Origin: Poindextera sp036272595
Lineage (GTDB): Bacteria; Pseudomonadota; Alphaproteobacteria; Caulobacterales; Caulobacteraceae
DNA: 64,000 bases
Assembly (NCBI GenBank): GCA_036272595.1
Contig: DATAYM010000058.1
Span: forward strand, 62,001-126,000
Direction of reading: 5' to 3'
Position numbers and translations under genes: made by a program. Below are positions 8,723 to 16,127 of the stretch, piece by piece. Under the pieces are notes generated by a model. The model was given only the letters and a program-made list of their open reading frames with translations. It was not told where the DNA came from and did no database searches. How positions within the stretch are numbered: position 1 is the first letter of the stretch; the number at the start of each line of letters is the position of its first letter.

Positions 8723-8815
8723 GATCGGGCCTCGGAATAGTCGAACATCTGTTTGGAGGAAGATGAGGGCGCCCGGCCGTGCTGTCCAGGCTTCTTAGCG
8801 CCGCGGCAGCCGGCG

Positions 8816-9394
8816 TCAGCCCGGGCGCGCCAGGATGAACTCGCGATCGCGTGAGGCGCCCACGGAAAACTCATATTCGCCGACCTTTGCAAATCCATAA
8901 CGCGCGTAGAGCCGCTGGGCGCCGAAGTTTTCCGACCAGACCCCGATCCAGAGCCGCCGGCCAGGCGCCTGCAGCCAGTCCAGGGCCAGGGTCAGCAGCC
9001 GTCCGCCGAGGCCGCAGCCTTGGGCGTCCGGCCGCAGATAGAGCCGCCAGAGCTCGCCGCAGGCCGGAGTCACCTCGGCGTGCGGCAGATGGCACGGTCC
9101 GGCCAGGGCGTAGCCGACGGCGCTGCCGTCCCGTTCGGCGACCCAGAGGCCGAACCGCGGGTCGCGCGCCCAGCGGGCATAGAGGCCGGCGTCGTGGGCC
9201 TCGGCCAGATAGACGGCGAGATCCTCCGGCGGATAGAGATGGCCGAAGGTCTCGGCGAAGGTCTCGGCGCTCACGGCCGCCAGGGCTTCGGCGTCACGGG
9301 CGCCGGCGCGGCGGACCGTGGTGGACGGCGCGGACTCGATAACGGCACCTCCCAGGTTCGCGGCGGCGCGCCGATGGCCTAGACTGCCGGCCAT
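8816..9394 (-). CDS. GNAT-family N-acetyltransferase
   Basis: An acetyl-CoA-dependent N-acetyltransferase of about 192 residues. Signature elements: VRRAGARDAEALAAVSAETFAETFG at the start of the fold, LWRLYLRPDAQGCGLGGRLL (motif A, acetyl-CoA pyrophosphate loop Q/R-x-x-G-x-G) and the closing NFGAQRLYARYGFAKVGEYEF. This resembles YitI/PaiA-type acetyltransferases; the substrate is unknown. The only in-frame start is ATG 9394 (or GTG 9400); none occurs between there and the conserved region. ATG 9394 overlaps the divergent ATG 9393 of the next gene within one CATG, so both mRNAs must begin very near or within each other's coding sequence. Confidence 0.85.
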   Translation of the reverse strand: MAGSLGHRRAAANLGGAVIESAPSTTVRRAGARDAEALAAVSAETFAETFGHLYPPEDLAVYLAEAHDAGLYARWARDPRFGLWVAERDGSAVGYALAGPCHLPHAEVTPACGELWRLYLRPDAQGCGLGGRLLTLALDWLQAPGRRLWIGVWSENFGAQRLYARYGFAKVGEYEFSVGASRDREFILARPG

Positions 9395-10316
9395 GACCAC
9401 GGCGCTCTATACCCACCCCGACATGCTGGATCACCAGCCGGGGCGCAACCATCCCGAACGGCCGGAACGGCTGAAGGCGGTGCTGGGGGCGCTGAAGGAG
9501 GCCGACGACGTCAGGCTGGAGCCGCGCGCCGCGCCCTTCGTCACCCGCACGGAACTGGACAGCGTCCACGATCCGGCCTTCGTCGAGGCGCTTTTCGCCG
9601 CCGCCCCGGCCAGCGGCCTGCTCAAACTCGACGCGGAGGACACCCGGATGTCGCCGGGCAGCCTCACCGCCGCGCGCCGCGCCGCCGGGGCGGTGGTCGA
9701 CGCGGTGCGCTCGGTGGCCAGGGGCGAGATCGCCAGAGCCTTCTGCGCCGTCCGCCCGCCCGGCCACCATGCCGAGCCGGACGCGGCGATGGGCTTTTGC
9801 CTGTTCTCCAACATCGCCATCGCCGCCCGCACCGCCCAGGCCGAGGGCTTCGGGCGGGTGGCGATCGTCGATTTCGACGTCCACCACGGCAACGGCACCC
9901 AAGCGGTGGTGGAGACCGACCCGACCCTGTTCCTCGCCTCGATCCACCAGGCGCCTGGCTGGCCCGGCACCGGCGATCCGTCGGAGACCGGCCTCGGCAA
10001 CGTGGTCAACACCACCGTTCCACCCTACGCCGCCCGCGAACGCTGGCGCGCCGCGTTCGAAGGCCTGATGGCGCCGCTGGACGCCTTCGCCCCCGACCTG
10101 ATCCTGATCTCCGCCGGCTTCGACGCCCACGCCCGCGATCCCCTGGCCGAACAGAGCCTGGAGGCCGAGGACTACGCCTGGGCGACCCGGGCGATCACCG
10201 CCGTGGCGCGGGCGCGCAGCGGCGGGCGTATTGTCTCCTCGCTCGAGGGCGGCTACGACCTCGAAGCGCTGGGCCGCTCGGCCCTGGCGCATGTGCGGGC
10301 GCTTGAGGAGGGATGA
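9393..10316 (+). CDS. Histone-deacetylase-family amidohydrolase
   Basis: A zinc-dependent deacetylase-like hydrolase of 307 residues, related to AcuC, acetylpolyamine amidohydrolases and class II HDACs. The catalytic set is complete: PGHH with H125/H126, zinc ligands D162 and H164 in VDFDVHHGNGT, and D244 in ISAGFDAHARDP; the glycine-rich SSLEGGYDLEALG follows. The N-terminus HPDMLDHQPGRNHPERPERL is typical. Substrates in bacteria are mostly acetylated amines or lysines; this one cannot be assigned. ATG 9393 is the homology-supported start, head to head with the GNAT gene. An acetyltransferase beside a deacetylase is suggestive but not proof of a shared substrate. Confidence 0.93.
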   Translation: MTTALYTHPDMLDHQPGRNHPERPERLKAVLGALKEADDVRLEPRAAPFVTRTELDSVHDPAFVEALFAAAPASGLLKLDAEDTRMSPGSLTAARRAAGAVVDAVRSVARGEIARAFCAVRPPGHHAEPDAAMGFCLFSNIAIAARTAQAEGFGRVAIVDFDVHHGNGTQAVVETDPTLFLASIHQAPGWPGTGDPSETGLGNVVNTTVPPYAARERWRAAFEGLMAPLDAFAPDLILISAGFDAHARDPLAEQSLEAEDYAWATRAITAVARARSGGRIVSSLEGGYDLEALGRSALAHVRALEEG

Positions 10317-10368
10317 CGGGCGAGGCGCGGACGCCGGGGAACGGCGTGCTCCTCGCTCCCTTGGGGGT

Positions 10369-10953
10369 ATGGGCGCTAAGGAAGCGGGCATCATCGTCCT
10401 GGCGCGCCACGGCGAGCCGGATCTGTCCCGCAAGGAGCGCCTCAGCGCCGCCGACTATGCCGCCTGGTGGTCCACCTACGAGGAGACCGGCCTGAAGCCC
10501 GGCCAGAGCGCGCCGCAATCGCTGCTGGATCACGCGCGAGAGGCGCACGTGATCGTCTCGTCCACCCGCCGCCGCTCGGTGGAGACCGCCTTCGCCATCG
10601 CCGGCGGCCGCGAGGTCGAGGCCGACCCCGACCTGATCGAGGCGCCGCTGCCGCCGCCGCACTGGCCGCGCTGGATCAAGCTGCGGCCGCGCCTGTGGGG
10701 CGTGGTGGCTCGGTTCTGGTGGTGGTTCCTGAACCATCACGAGGGCCAGGAAACCCGCAAGCAGGCCCAGGCGCGCGCCAACCTGGTCGCCGAGCGCCTC
10801 ATCGCCCATGCCGAGGCCGGCCAGAACGTGCTGGTCATCGCCCACGGCTTCTTCAACACCATGGTGCGGCTGGCGCTGCAGAAGCGCGGCTGGAGGCTGG
10901 TGGAGAACCAGGGCTTCAAATACTGGTCCTTCTCGCACCTGAAGCGGGCGTAG
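10369..10953 (+). CDS. Histidine phosphatase family protein
   Basis: A 194-residue member of the phosphoglycerate-mutase-like superfamily. The RHG motif is at the N-terminus (VLARHGEPDLSRKE), with the second arginine in VIVSSTRRRSVETA and the second histidine in VLVIAHGFFNTMVRLAL. An unusual tryptophan-rich insertion (PRLWGVVARFWWWFLNHHEG) lies mid-protein and could be a membrane-facing or lid helix. ATG 10369 is preceded by TTGGGGGT. It is 52 bp downstream of the deacetylase gene, likely in one transcript with the transglutaminase gene that follows. Substrate unknown. Confidence 0.85.
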   Translation: MGAKEAGIIVLARHGEPDLSRKERLSAADYAAWWSTYEETGLKPGQSAPQSLLDHAREAHVIVSSTRRRSVETAFAIAGGREVEADPDLIEAPLPPPHWPRWIKLRPRLWGVVARFWWWFLNHHEGQETRKQAQARANLVAERLIAHAEAGQNVLVIAHGFFNTMVRLALQKRGWRLVENQGFKYWSFSHLKRA

Positions 10954-10997
10954 GTTCAAGGAACCGCGACCCCGGCGCGGCGTTTCCGGCCACGCCC

Positions 10998-11867
10998 ATG
11001 ACCCGCCTGATCATCCGCCACGAGACCCGCTACGACTATGACCGGCCGGTGCGCTTCGGGCCGCACCGGCTGCTGGTCCGCCCGCGCGACAGCCACGCCA
11101 TGCGGCTGGTCGACGCCTCGCTGGAGCTGTCGCCGCCGGGCGACACCCGCTGGGTCTACGACGCCATGAGCAACTGCGTCTGCTGGTTCACGCCCCGGGG
11201 CGAGGCCAGCCAGTTGCGCATCGTCTCCAACCTGACCATCGACCGCTATCCCTCGCCCCTGGCCCCGATCGAGCCGGACGATCCGAAAAGCGTCTTCCCC
11301 CTGGTCTATGGCGAGCCCGACCGCGCGGTGCTGGGACCCTTCATCGCGCCGGCCACCACCGACCCGACCGACGGGGTGCTGACCTGGATGCGCGCCCACC
11401 TGCACGCGCCGGACGAGCGGGTGCTGGACGTGCTCAGCCGCATCAACAGCGCCATCCACCGGGATTTCGAATACGGCGTCCGCGACGAGGAAGGCACGCA
11501 GGAGCCGATGGACACCATCGAGCGCCGGGCGGGAACCTGCCGCGACTTCGCCTGGCTGATGGTCGAGGCGGTGCGGCGGCTGGGCTGCGCGGCGGTGTTC
11601 GTCACCGGCTATCTCTATTCGCCCAACCTGGCCTGGCGCGGGGCCGGCGCCACGCACGCCTGGTGCGAGGCCTTCCTGCCGGGGCTCGGCTGGATCGAGT
11701 TCGACCCGACCAACGGCCTGGTGGAATCCCCCGACCTGATCCGCGTCGGCGCGACGCGCACGCCGGCGGAAGCCGCGCCGGTTGCCGGCAATGTGATCGG
11801 CGAGACCTGGAACGCCCAGCTCGCCGTCTCGGTTGACGTGCAACTGGACGAACGCGCGGCGGCCTGA
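10998..11867 (+). CDS. Transglutaminase-like cysteine protease family protein
   Basis: A 289-residue protein of the bacterial transglutaminase-like family (N-terminal beta domain plus papain-like core). The catalytic triad is visible: C181 in RRAGTCRDFAWLMVEA, H220 in GATHAWCEAF and D236 in WIEFDPTNG. The N-terminal MTRLIIRHETRYDYDRPVRFG is the typical bact_transglu_N start. No signal peptide, so cytoplasmic. Members of this family often sit with circularly permuted ATP-grasp and alpha-E proteins, but none is here. ATG 10998 begins the homology; the open frame upstream (from 10467) is a shadow of the phosphatase gene. Confidence 0.92.
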   Translation: MTRLIIRHETRYDYDRPVRFGPHRLLVRPRDSHAMRLVDASLELSPPGDTRWVYDAMSNCVCWFTPRGEASQLRIVSNLTIDRYPSPLAPIEPDDPKSVFPLVYGEPDRAVLGPFIAPATTDPTDGVLTWMRAHLHAPDERVLDVLSRINSAIHRDFEYGVRDEEGTQEPMDTIERRAGTCRDFAWLMVEAVRRLGCAAVFVTGYLYSPNLAWRGAGATHAWCEAFLPGLGWIEFDPTNGLVESPDLIRVGATRTPAEAAPVAGNVIGETWNAQLAVSVDVQLDERAAA

Positions 11868-11906
11868 CCAGGCCGAAGGATGGGCTCGCGGCATCGGGAG
11901 GAGATC

Positions 11907-12056
11907 ATGGGCTTCGAGCACCAGGAACCGTCGACCAATCTCGGATTCTGCCGCACCCTGCCCCGCCCGCAGCAGATCGGCGTCCGCCTGAAGCCGGAGG
12001 AGAAGCAGCCCGAAGCGCCGGCGCCCAAGCGTCCGCCAGAGGGGCGCAGCTTCTAG
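11907..12056 (+). CDS. Small 49-residue protein of unknown function
   Basis: A short ORF in the gap between the transglutaminase and cytochrome b561 genes: ATG 11907 to TAG 12054-12056, 49 residues beginning MGFEHQEPSTNLGFCRTLPR and ending KRPPEGRSF. A textbook Shine-Dalgarno (GGGAGGAG, 11895-11903) sits 4-5 bases before the ATG, which is the main reason to believe it. The composition is proline- and lysine-rich in the second half (KPEEKQPEAPAPKRPPEG), probably disordered, with one cysteine. An in-frame ATG at 11880 would give 58 residues but lacks a well-spaced ribosome site. I do not recognise a family. Confidence 0.55.
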   Translation: MGFEHQEPSTNLGFCRTLPRPQQIGVRLKPEEKQPEAPAPKRPPEGRSF

Positions 12057-12160
12057 TTCGGGGAATGTGCGGAATTTTTCCACGGGAACCGCATCTTCTT
12101 TATTGACGAACCAATCCCGCCCGGGCGCGTTGCTTCGACTTGGCTGCAAGGGAGCGAGGC

Positions 12161-12787
12161 ATGAGGGCGGGCTTGACCGACGGCGAACCTTTCACGGCGT
12201 CAGAGGCCGGGTCGGGCCGGCGCTACAGCCGGGCCGTCATCATCCTGCATTGGACGATCGCCCTGCTGATCTTCATCCAGATCGGGCTCGGCTGGTACAT
12301 GAACGAGGTGGTGCCCGACCATTCGCCCGCCCAGGCCGCCGTGCTGCCGCTGCATATCTCCGTCGGGCTGACGATCTTTCTGCTCGTGCTGGTCAGGATC
12401 GCGGTGAGGCTGACCCATCCCGGCCCTCCGTTGCCGCCGGGGATCCCACTTTGGGAGCGCGTCCTCGCCCGCGGCTCCCACATCCTTTTCTATCTGCTCA
12501 TGCTGGCCCTGCCGCTGACCGGGTGGGCGCTGGTGTCGCTGGGGACGAGGCCGATCCGGTTCTGGGGCCTGCCGTGGCCGCATCTGCCCGGAATGGTCGC
12601 GATGTTCGGGCCCGCGCCGCCGCGGCCGGTTCGCCACGAACTGTCCCACATCCACGTCTACATCCTGATCTGGATCGTGCTGATCAATCTCGCCCTGCAC
12701 ATCGCCGGCGCGCTGAAGCACCAGTTCGACGGCAAGCCGGTCTTGTGGCGCATGCTGCCCTCGAAGGCGCCCGGCGCGCCGACCTGA
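12161..12787 (+). CDS. Cytochrome b561-family membrane protein
   Basis: A four-helix inner-membrane di-haem b cytochrome of the bacterial YodB/CybB type, 208 residues. Helix 1 contains VIILHWTIALLIFIQIGLGW with haem-ligand candidate H in LHWT; helix 2 LPLHISVGLTIFLLVLVRIAVRLTH; helix 3 SHILFYLLMLALPLTGWALVS; helix 4 ELSHIHVYILIWIVLINLALHIAGALKH. Histidines in each helix fit two bis-histidine haems. Such proteins pass electrons from quinol or superoxide to periplasmic or membrane partners. ATG 12161 is preceded by AGGGAG; TTG 12140 is an upstream in-frame alternative without a better site. Confidence 0.9.
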   Translation: MRAGLTDGEPFTASEAGSGRRYSRAVIILHWTIALLIFIQIGLGWYMNEVVPDHSPAQAAVLPLHISVGLTIFLLVLVRIAVRLTHPGPPLPPGIPLWERVLARGSHILFYLLMLALPLTGWALVSLGTRPIRFWGLPWPHLPGMVAMFGPAPPRPVRHELSHIHVYILIWIVLINLALHIAGALKHQFDGKPVLWRMLPSKAPGAPT

Positions 12788-12828
12788 ACCCAAGCGACGC
12801 CGCAACCCGCCTTCTGGAGGACGCCGCC

Positions 12829-13551
12829 ATGCCTACGCTGAAATACCGCCTGCACGGCGATCGCCCGCCGCCGCAGCGCATCCAGCTGGCCATCCCCGGC
12901 TGGGGCGGCGAGGCCCAGCCCAGGGCGGACGGCAGTCACGAGCAGCCCTGGCACTGCACGCCCTTCTCCGAGAGCGCCCAGTACGGAATCGAGGTGCTGT
13001 ACCCGTTCGACCAGGAGCTGCGGGTGAGCAAGTCGCGCGGCCGGGTGCGCCTGGACGCGGACTGGGGCGAGCCGCCCGACGATCTGATGTGGCCGCCGTT
13101 CCGCGCCTTCGGCGAGGACTACTACTCCTACCAGATCGCGCTCGACCTCGAGGTTCCGGCCGGCTGGGCGATCCGGACCGAGCCGCACCCGCGCTACTAT
13201 ACCGACGCGACCAATACGACGCCGCTGGCGGTGCCGGCGCTGATCCGCTCGGAATGGTGGCCGATGATGTTCTTCTGCATCTTCAAGGCGCCGCCCAAGG
13301 GCGTTACGCACGTCTTCCGCAAGGACGAGCCGTTCATGAGCATCGTCATGCTGCCGGCCGAGCCCGACCTGGTCCTGGAGCCGATGCCGGAGCAGGAGGC
13401 CGCCGAGCGGGAGATGCGGGCGCGCCGGCTGGCCGCCAGCCGCGACGCCCTGGCCGAGGGCACGCGCTGGCTCTCGACCACCAACACCGTTTTCGACGGG
13501 ACGTACCGGCGCATGTTCCGCGCCGCCAAGGCCCGCGACCGGTCGGCCTAG
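12829..13551 (+). CDS. Hypothetical protein, 240 aa
   Basis: A cytoplasmic-looking protein of 240 residues starting MPTLKYRLHGDRPPPQRIQL, with no signal peptide or membrane segment. It is rich in Trp, Tyr and Pro: PGWGGEAQPRADGSHEQPWHC, FGEDYYSYQIALDLEVPAGW, EPHPRYYTDATNTTPLAVPALIRSEWWP split by short turns, and FFCIFKAPPKG. The C-terminal 45 residues form a charged helix (EQEAAEREMRARRLAASRDAL). The TGGAGG before ATG 12829 and coding-type base use make the gene real. It might be a beta-rich enzyme-like fold acting on glycans or small molecules, but no family is recognised with confidence. Confidence 0.75.
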   Translation: MPTLKYRLHGDRPPPQRIQLAIPGWGGEAQPRADGSHEQPWHCTPFSESAQYGIEVLYPFDQELRVSKSRGRVRLDADWGEPPDDLMWPPFRAFGEDYYSYQIALDLEVPAGWAIRTEPHPRYYTDATNTTPLAVPALIRSEWWPMMFFCIFKAPPKGVTHVFRKDEPFMSIVMLPAEPDLVLEPMPEQEAAEREMRARRLAASRDALAEGTRWLSTTNTVFDGTYRRMFRAAKARDRSA

Positions 13552-13560
13552 ACCGGTTGA

Positions 13561-13591
13561 GGACGCACGGGCGGCGCTCGCCCGCGCGTCC
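13561..13591. terminator. GC-rich hairpin between convergent genes
   Basis: GGACGCACGGGCG pairs with CGCCCGCGCGTCC (12 of 13 pairs) around a 5-base loop GCGCT. It fills the 50-bp gap between the plus-strand hypothetical gene and the minus-strand His-rich gene, and so could end both transcripts. There is no T-run on either side, so the mechanism is uncertain. Confidence 0.5.
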
Positions 13592-13601
13592 TGTCGCCGG
13601 C

Positions 13602-13961
13602 CTAGTAGTGGTTGTGATGGTGATGGTGGTGGTGGTGGCGCGGCCGCAGCGTCCAGGCGCCGCCATACCAATAGTAGCCGTTCCGCAGGTACCAGCCGCG
13701 GTCATGATGGTGGTGGTGGTGATGGTGGTGGTGACGGTTGAACGGACCATACTGCGCGTCGATGAGCCGCGCCGGCCGCGAAGCCGCTTCGGCGTCCGAC
13801 GCCTTCAGGCGTTCGACGGCGTTGGGGATAGGCTGAAGCAACTCGGCGTAGGACGTCGCGACGGGCACGGCGGGGGGCGCGGCGTTCGCCGGTCCGGCTA
13901 GCCCCGGCCCGGCGGCCAGGGCGGCGGCGGCGCCGATCATGGTTACGGTCTTGCGATGCAT
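13602..13961 (-). CDS. Exported histidine-rich protein
   Basis: A 119-residue protein with a cleavable signal peptide (MHRKTVTMIGAAAALAAGPG, cleavage near ANA-AP) and two long histidine tracts: ten consecutive His after PFNR and eight followed by NHY at the very C-terminus, flanking an aromatic segment DRGWYLRNGYYWYGGAWTL. Nineteen of the last 52 residues are His. Such periplasmic proteins plausibly bind Ni, Zn, Cu or Co; that role is inference. ATG 13961 follows GGAG. The open frame continues upstream to 14069 but without signal-peptide character. Divergent from the outer-membrane protein gene. Confidence 0.75.
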   Translation of the reverse strand: MHRKTVTMIGAAAALAAGPGLAGPANAAPPAVPVATSYAELLQPIPNAVERLKASDAEAASRPARLIDAQYGPFNRHHHHHHHHHHDRGWYLRNGYYWYGGAWTLRPRHHHHHHHHNHY

Positions 13962-14120
13962 CGATCTCTCCTCGGGTGGTTTGGACATCCCTGCCTGAGC
14001 GGTAACGCGCCGCGCAACCAAATCGATCCGCCGCCCTGGAGCACCGGGCCCGGCGAGCGCAATTGGCATCCCGCGCCGGGCGGGATATCGATCGCCGGCA
14101 TTTACGCGAGAGGCTCGGAC

Positions 14121-14918
14121 GTGGGCGGCGAGCGGGACTTAAAGGCCGTCGGCCGATACGCCGCGGCGATGGCCGCGGTGGCGCTGGCGCTGGCGTTTTC
14201 GCGACCGGCGCTGGCCGGTCCGCCCTTCATCACCGACGACCCGGAACCCGTCGATACCGGCCACTGGGAGGTCTACATCTTCTCGGACGGCGCGATCGAC
14301 CGCCACGACGCCAGCGGCCTCGGGCCCGCGGTCGAGGTGAACTATGGGGCCGCGCCCAACCTTCAGCTCCACCTGATCACCGATGTCGCCTTCGACAGCC
14401 CCGGCGGCCAACCTGCCCGGGCCGGGATCGGCGACACCGAACTCGGCGCGAAATATCGCTTTATCGATCCCGGCAAGAGCGACTGGTGGCCCCAGGTCGG
14501 GGTCTTCCCGCTGGTGGAGATCCCCACCGGCGACGCCCGGCGCAACCTGGGCGCCGGCTACACCCAGGCCTTCCTGCCGGTGTGGCTGCAGAAGGACTTC
14601 GGCAAGTGGACCAGCTACGGCGGCGGCGGCTACTGGATCAACCCGGGACCGGGAAACCGCAACTATTGGTTCGCCGGCTGGCAGCTGCAGCGCCAGATCA
14701 CCGACAAGCTGGCGCTCGGCGGTGAGGTCTTTCACCAGACCTCGAACATGGTCGGTCGCGGCGAGACCACCGGTTTCAGCGTCGGCGGCCAGTACGATTT
14801 CAACGAACACCACCATCTGCTGTTCTCGGCGGGACGCGGCGGGCTGATCTATGCGGTCGACGGCGCGGCGGTGAAGTACCCGACGACGTACTATCTCGGC
14901 TATCAGTGGACCTTCTAG
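14121..14918 (+). CDS. Outer-membrane transporter-like protein (beta barrel)
   Basis: A 265-residue protein with a signal peptide (VGRYAAAMAAVALALAFSRP, cleavage ALA-GPP) and alternating aromatic/hydrophobic strands ending YYLGYQWTF, the C-terminal Phe typical of outer-membrane barrels. Features include PPFITDDPEPVDTGHWEVY at the mature N-terminus, IGDTELGAKYRFIDPG and PLVEIPTGDARRNLGAG, a pattern shared with the MetA-pathway/phenol-degradation-like outer-membrane proteins. GTG 14121 follows GAGAGG; ATG 14169 is an alternative that would shorten the signal peptide. It runs straight into the truncated MarR gene at its 3' end. Confidence 0.75.
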   Translation: MGGERDLKAVGRYAAAMAAVALALAFSRPALAGPPFITDDPEPVDTGHWEVYIFSDGAIDRHDASGLGPAVEVNYGAAPNLQLHLITDVAFDSPGGQPARAGIGDTELGAKYRFIDPGKSDWWPQVGVFPLVEIPTGDARRNLGAGYTQAFLPVWLQKDFGKWTSYGGGGYWINPGPGNRNYWFAGWQLQRQITDKLALGGEVFHQTSNMVGRGETTGFSVGGQYDFNEHHHLLFSAGRGGLIYAVDGAAVKYPTTYYLGYQWTF

Positions 14919-14946
14919 CGCGGATAAGGGCCCGGAAGGCGCTTCG

Positions 14947-15273
14947 GGCTATCCGCAGTATCTGGTGCTGAGCGTGCTCTGGGAGGACGACGACCAGACC
15001 ATCACCGGCATCGCCGCGCGTCTGGACCTGGAGCCCAGCACGATCACCCCGCTGGTGAAGCGGCTCGAGGCGGCCGGGCACGTGGTCCGGCGGCGCAACC
15101 CCGCGGACGAGCGGCAGGTGAAGGTGCTGCTGACCGACCAGGGCCGCGCCATGCGCGGAGAGACCCGGACCCTGGCGGCGGCCCTGGACAACCGGTCGGG
15201 CATGACGGTCGAGGGGCTGGTCGATCTGAACGAGAAGGTCAAGACGTTGCGGGACGCCTTTCGCGCGTCTTAG
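14947..15273 (+). pseudogene. 5'-truncated MarR-family regulator gene
   Basis: The frame carries GYPQYLVLSVLWEDDDQTI, then TGIAARLDLEPSTITPLVKRLEAAGHVVRRRNPADERQVKVLLTDQG: the winged helix and wing of a MarR/OhrR-type repressor. Homology starts about 30 bp downstream of the preceding gene's stop, in mid-helix, and the N-terminal 35-45 residues of the family (dimerisation helices) are absent: reading upstream in the same frame meets TAG at 14917-14919. The first usable start is GTG 14965. A deletion appears to have joined the two genes. The product, if made, could bind DNA but should not dimerise normally. Confidence 0.7.
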
Positions 15274-15289
15274 CCGGCGCCCCCCGCCG

Positions 15290-16036
15290 TCAGTGACCGA
15301 TCAGCCGCAGGGTGACGGCCTTCCAGCCGGGGCTTTGCAGCAGGGCCAGAGCCGTAAGTTGCAGCGCAAGGCTCCAGGCGGCGCCGGCGATATAGGCCGG
15401 ATGCAGCTTGCGCCGCGTGACGAGGTCGTAGGCGCCGAGGCCCAGCAGCAGAAGATCGCTGCCCAGATAGAGCTGGGCGAAGCGGCCGATCTCGCCCTGG
15501 CCGAGCGGCGCGGCGAGGATCGGGTTGACGAACCGCGCGAAGCCGGCGTCGCTGATGTAGATCAGGCCGAGCAGCATCAGGCGCTTGTGCGCCGGCGACG
15601 CGCCGCGAAGCAGGAGCCCGGCCGTCGTCAGGCCGACGAAGGCGATGATGTCGGTGAGCTGGACGCCAAGGAATTCGGGCGTCTCGCCATGCTTCACATA
15701 GGCCTGAGCGTCGACGATGAGCGCGGTCGCGGGGCCTAGCACGACCATCGCCGCCGCCAGCACGGCCCCAGCCATCCCCAGCCGCCGGTGGATATCCGCT
15801 CGTCCGGCGCGGATCAGCGCCACCTGTGTGGTGAAAAGCGCGAGCCAGCCGACGAAGGCGACGGCGTGGAAGTGGACGATGAGCGGATAGTCGAGGCCAT
15901 GGCGGCTGACATGGTCGAAACTGTCGGTCCCGAAGCCCGAAAGCACGGCGACCCAGACCAGGCCCACCAGCAGCAGAAAAGCGTTCCGATCCGCCCCCGG
16001 CTTGGCCGAAAACACGCCTCGTGTGATCGCCGCCAT
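15290..16036 (-). CDS. Multi-pass membrane protein, unknown function
   Basis: A 248-residue protein with about seven hydrophobic segments (AFLLLVGLVWVAVLSGFG, LIVHFHAVAFVGWLALFTTQ, MAGAVLAAAMVVLGPATALI, LTDIIAFVGLTTAGLLL, LMLLGLIYISDAG, LYLGSDLLLLGLGAYDLV, AGAAWSLALQLTALALL). Conserved-looking histidines in HFHAVAFVGW and in RADIHRRLGMAG lie at helix ends, as in haem or metal-binding membrane proteins, but binding is not shown. ATG 16036 is favoured because GGGGG lies about 10 bp upstream; ATG 16045 and an upstream start at 16087 are less well placed. It follows the lipoprotein hydrolase gene on the same strand. Confidence 0.72.
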   Translation of the reverse strand: MAAITRGVFSAKPGADRNAFLLLVGLVWVAVLSGFGTDSFDHVSRHGLDYPLIVHFHAVAFVGWLALFTTQVALIRAGRADIHRRLGMAGAVLAAAMVVLGPATALIVDAQAYVKHGETPEFLGVQLTDIIAFVGLTTAGLLLRGASPAHKRLMLLGLIYISDAGFARFVNPILAAPLGQGEIGRFAQLYLGSDLLLLGLGAYDLVTRRKLHPAYIAGAAWSLALQLTALALLQSPGWKAVTLRLIGH

Positions 16037-16127
16037 GCAGATCATCCCCCCGGACCGCGATTTTATCGATCCGGGGCTTGCGGGCAAGTGACGCTAAGCG
16101 CCGCGAGGCGGGAGAAGGATCGGACGG

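Noticed and set aside
12085..12112. GGAACC plus 16 bases plus CGAACC as an EcfG-type promoter
   Set aside because: The -10 part should read CGTT; CGAA does not fit, so not listed as a promoter.
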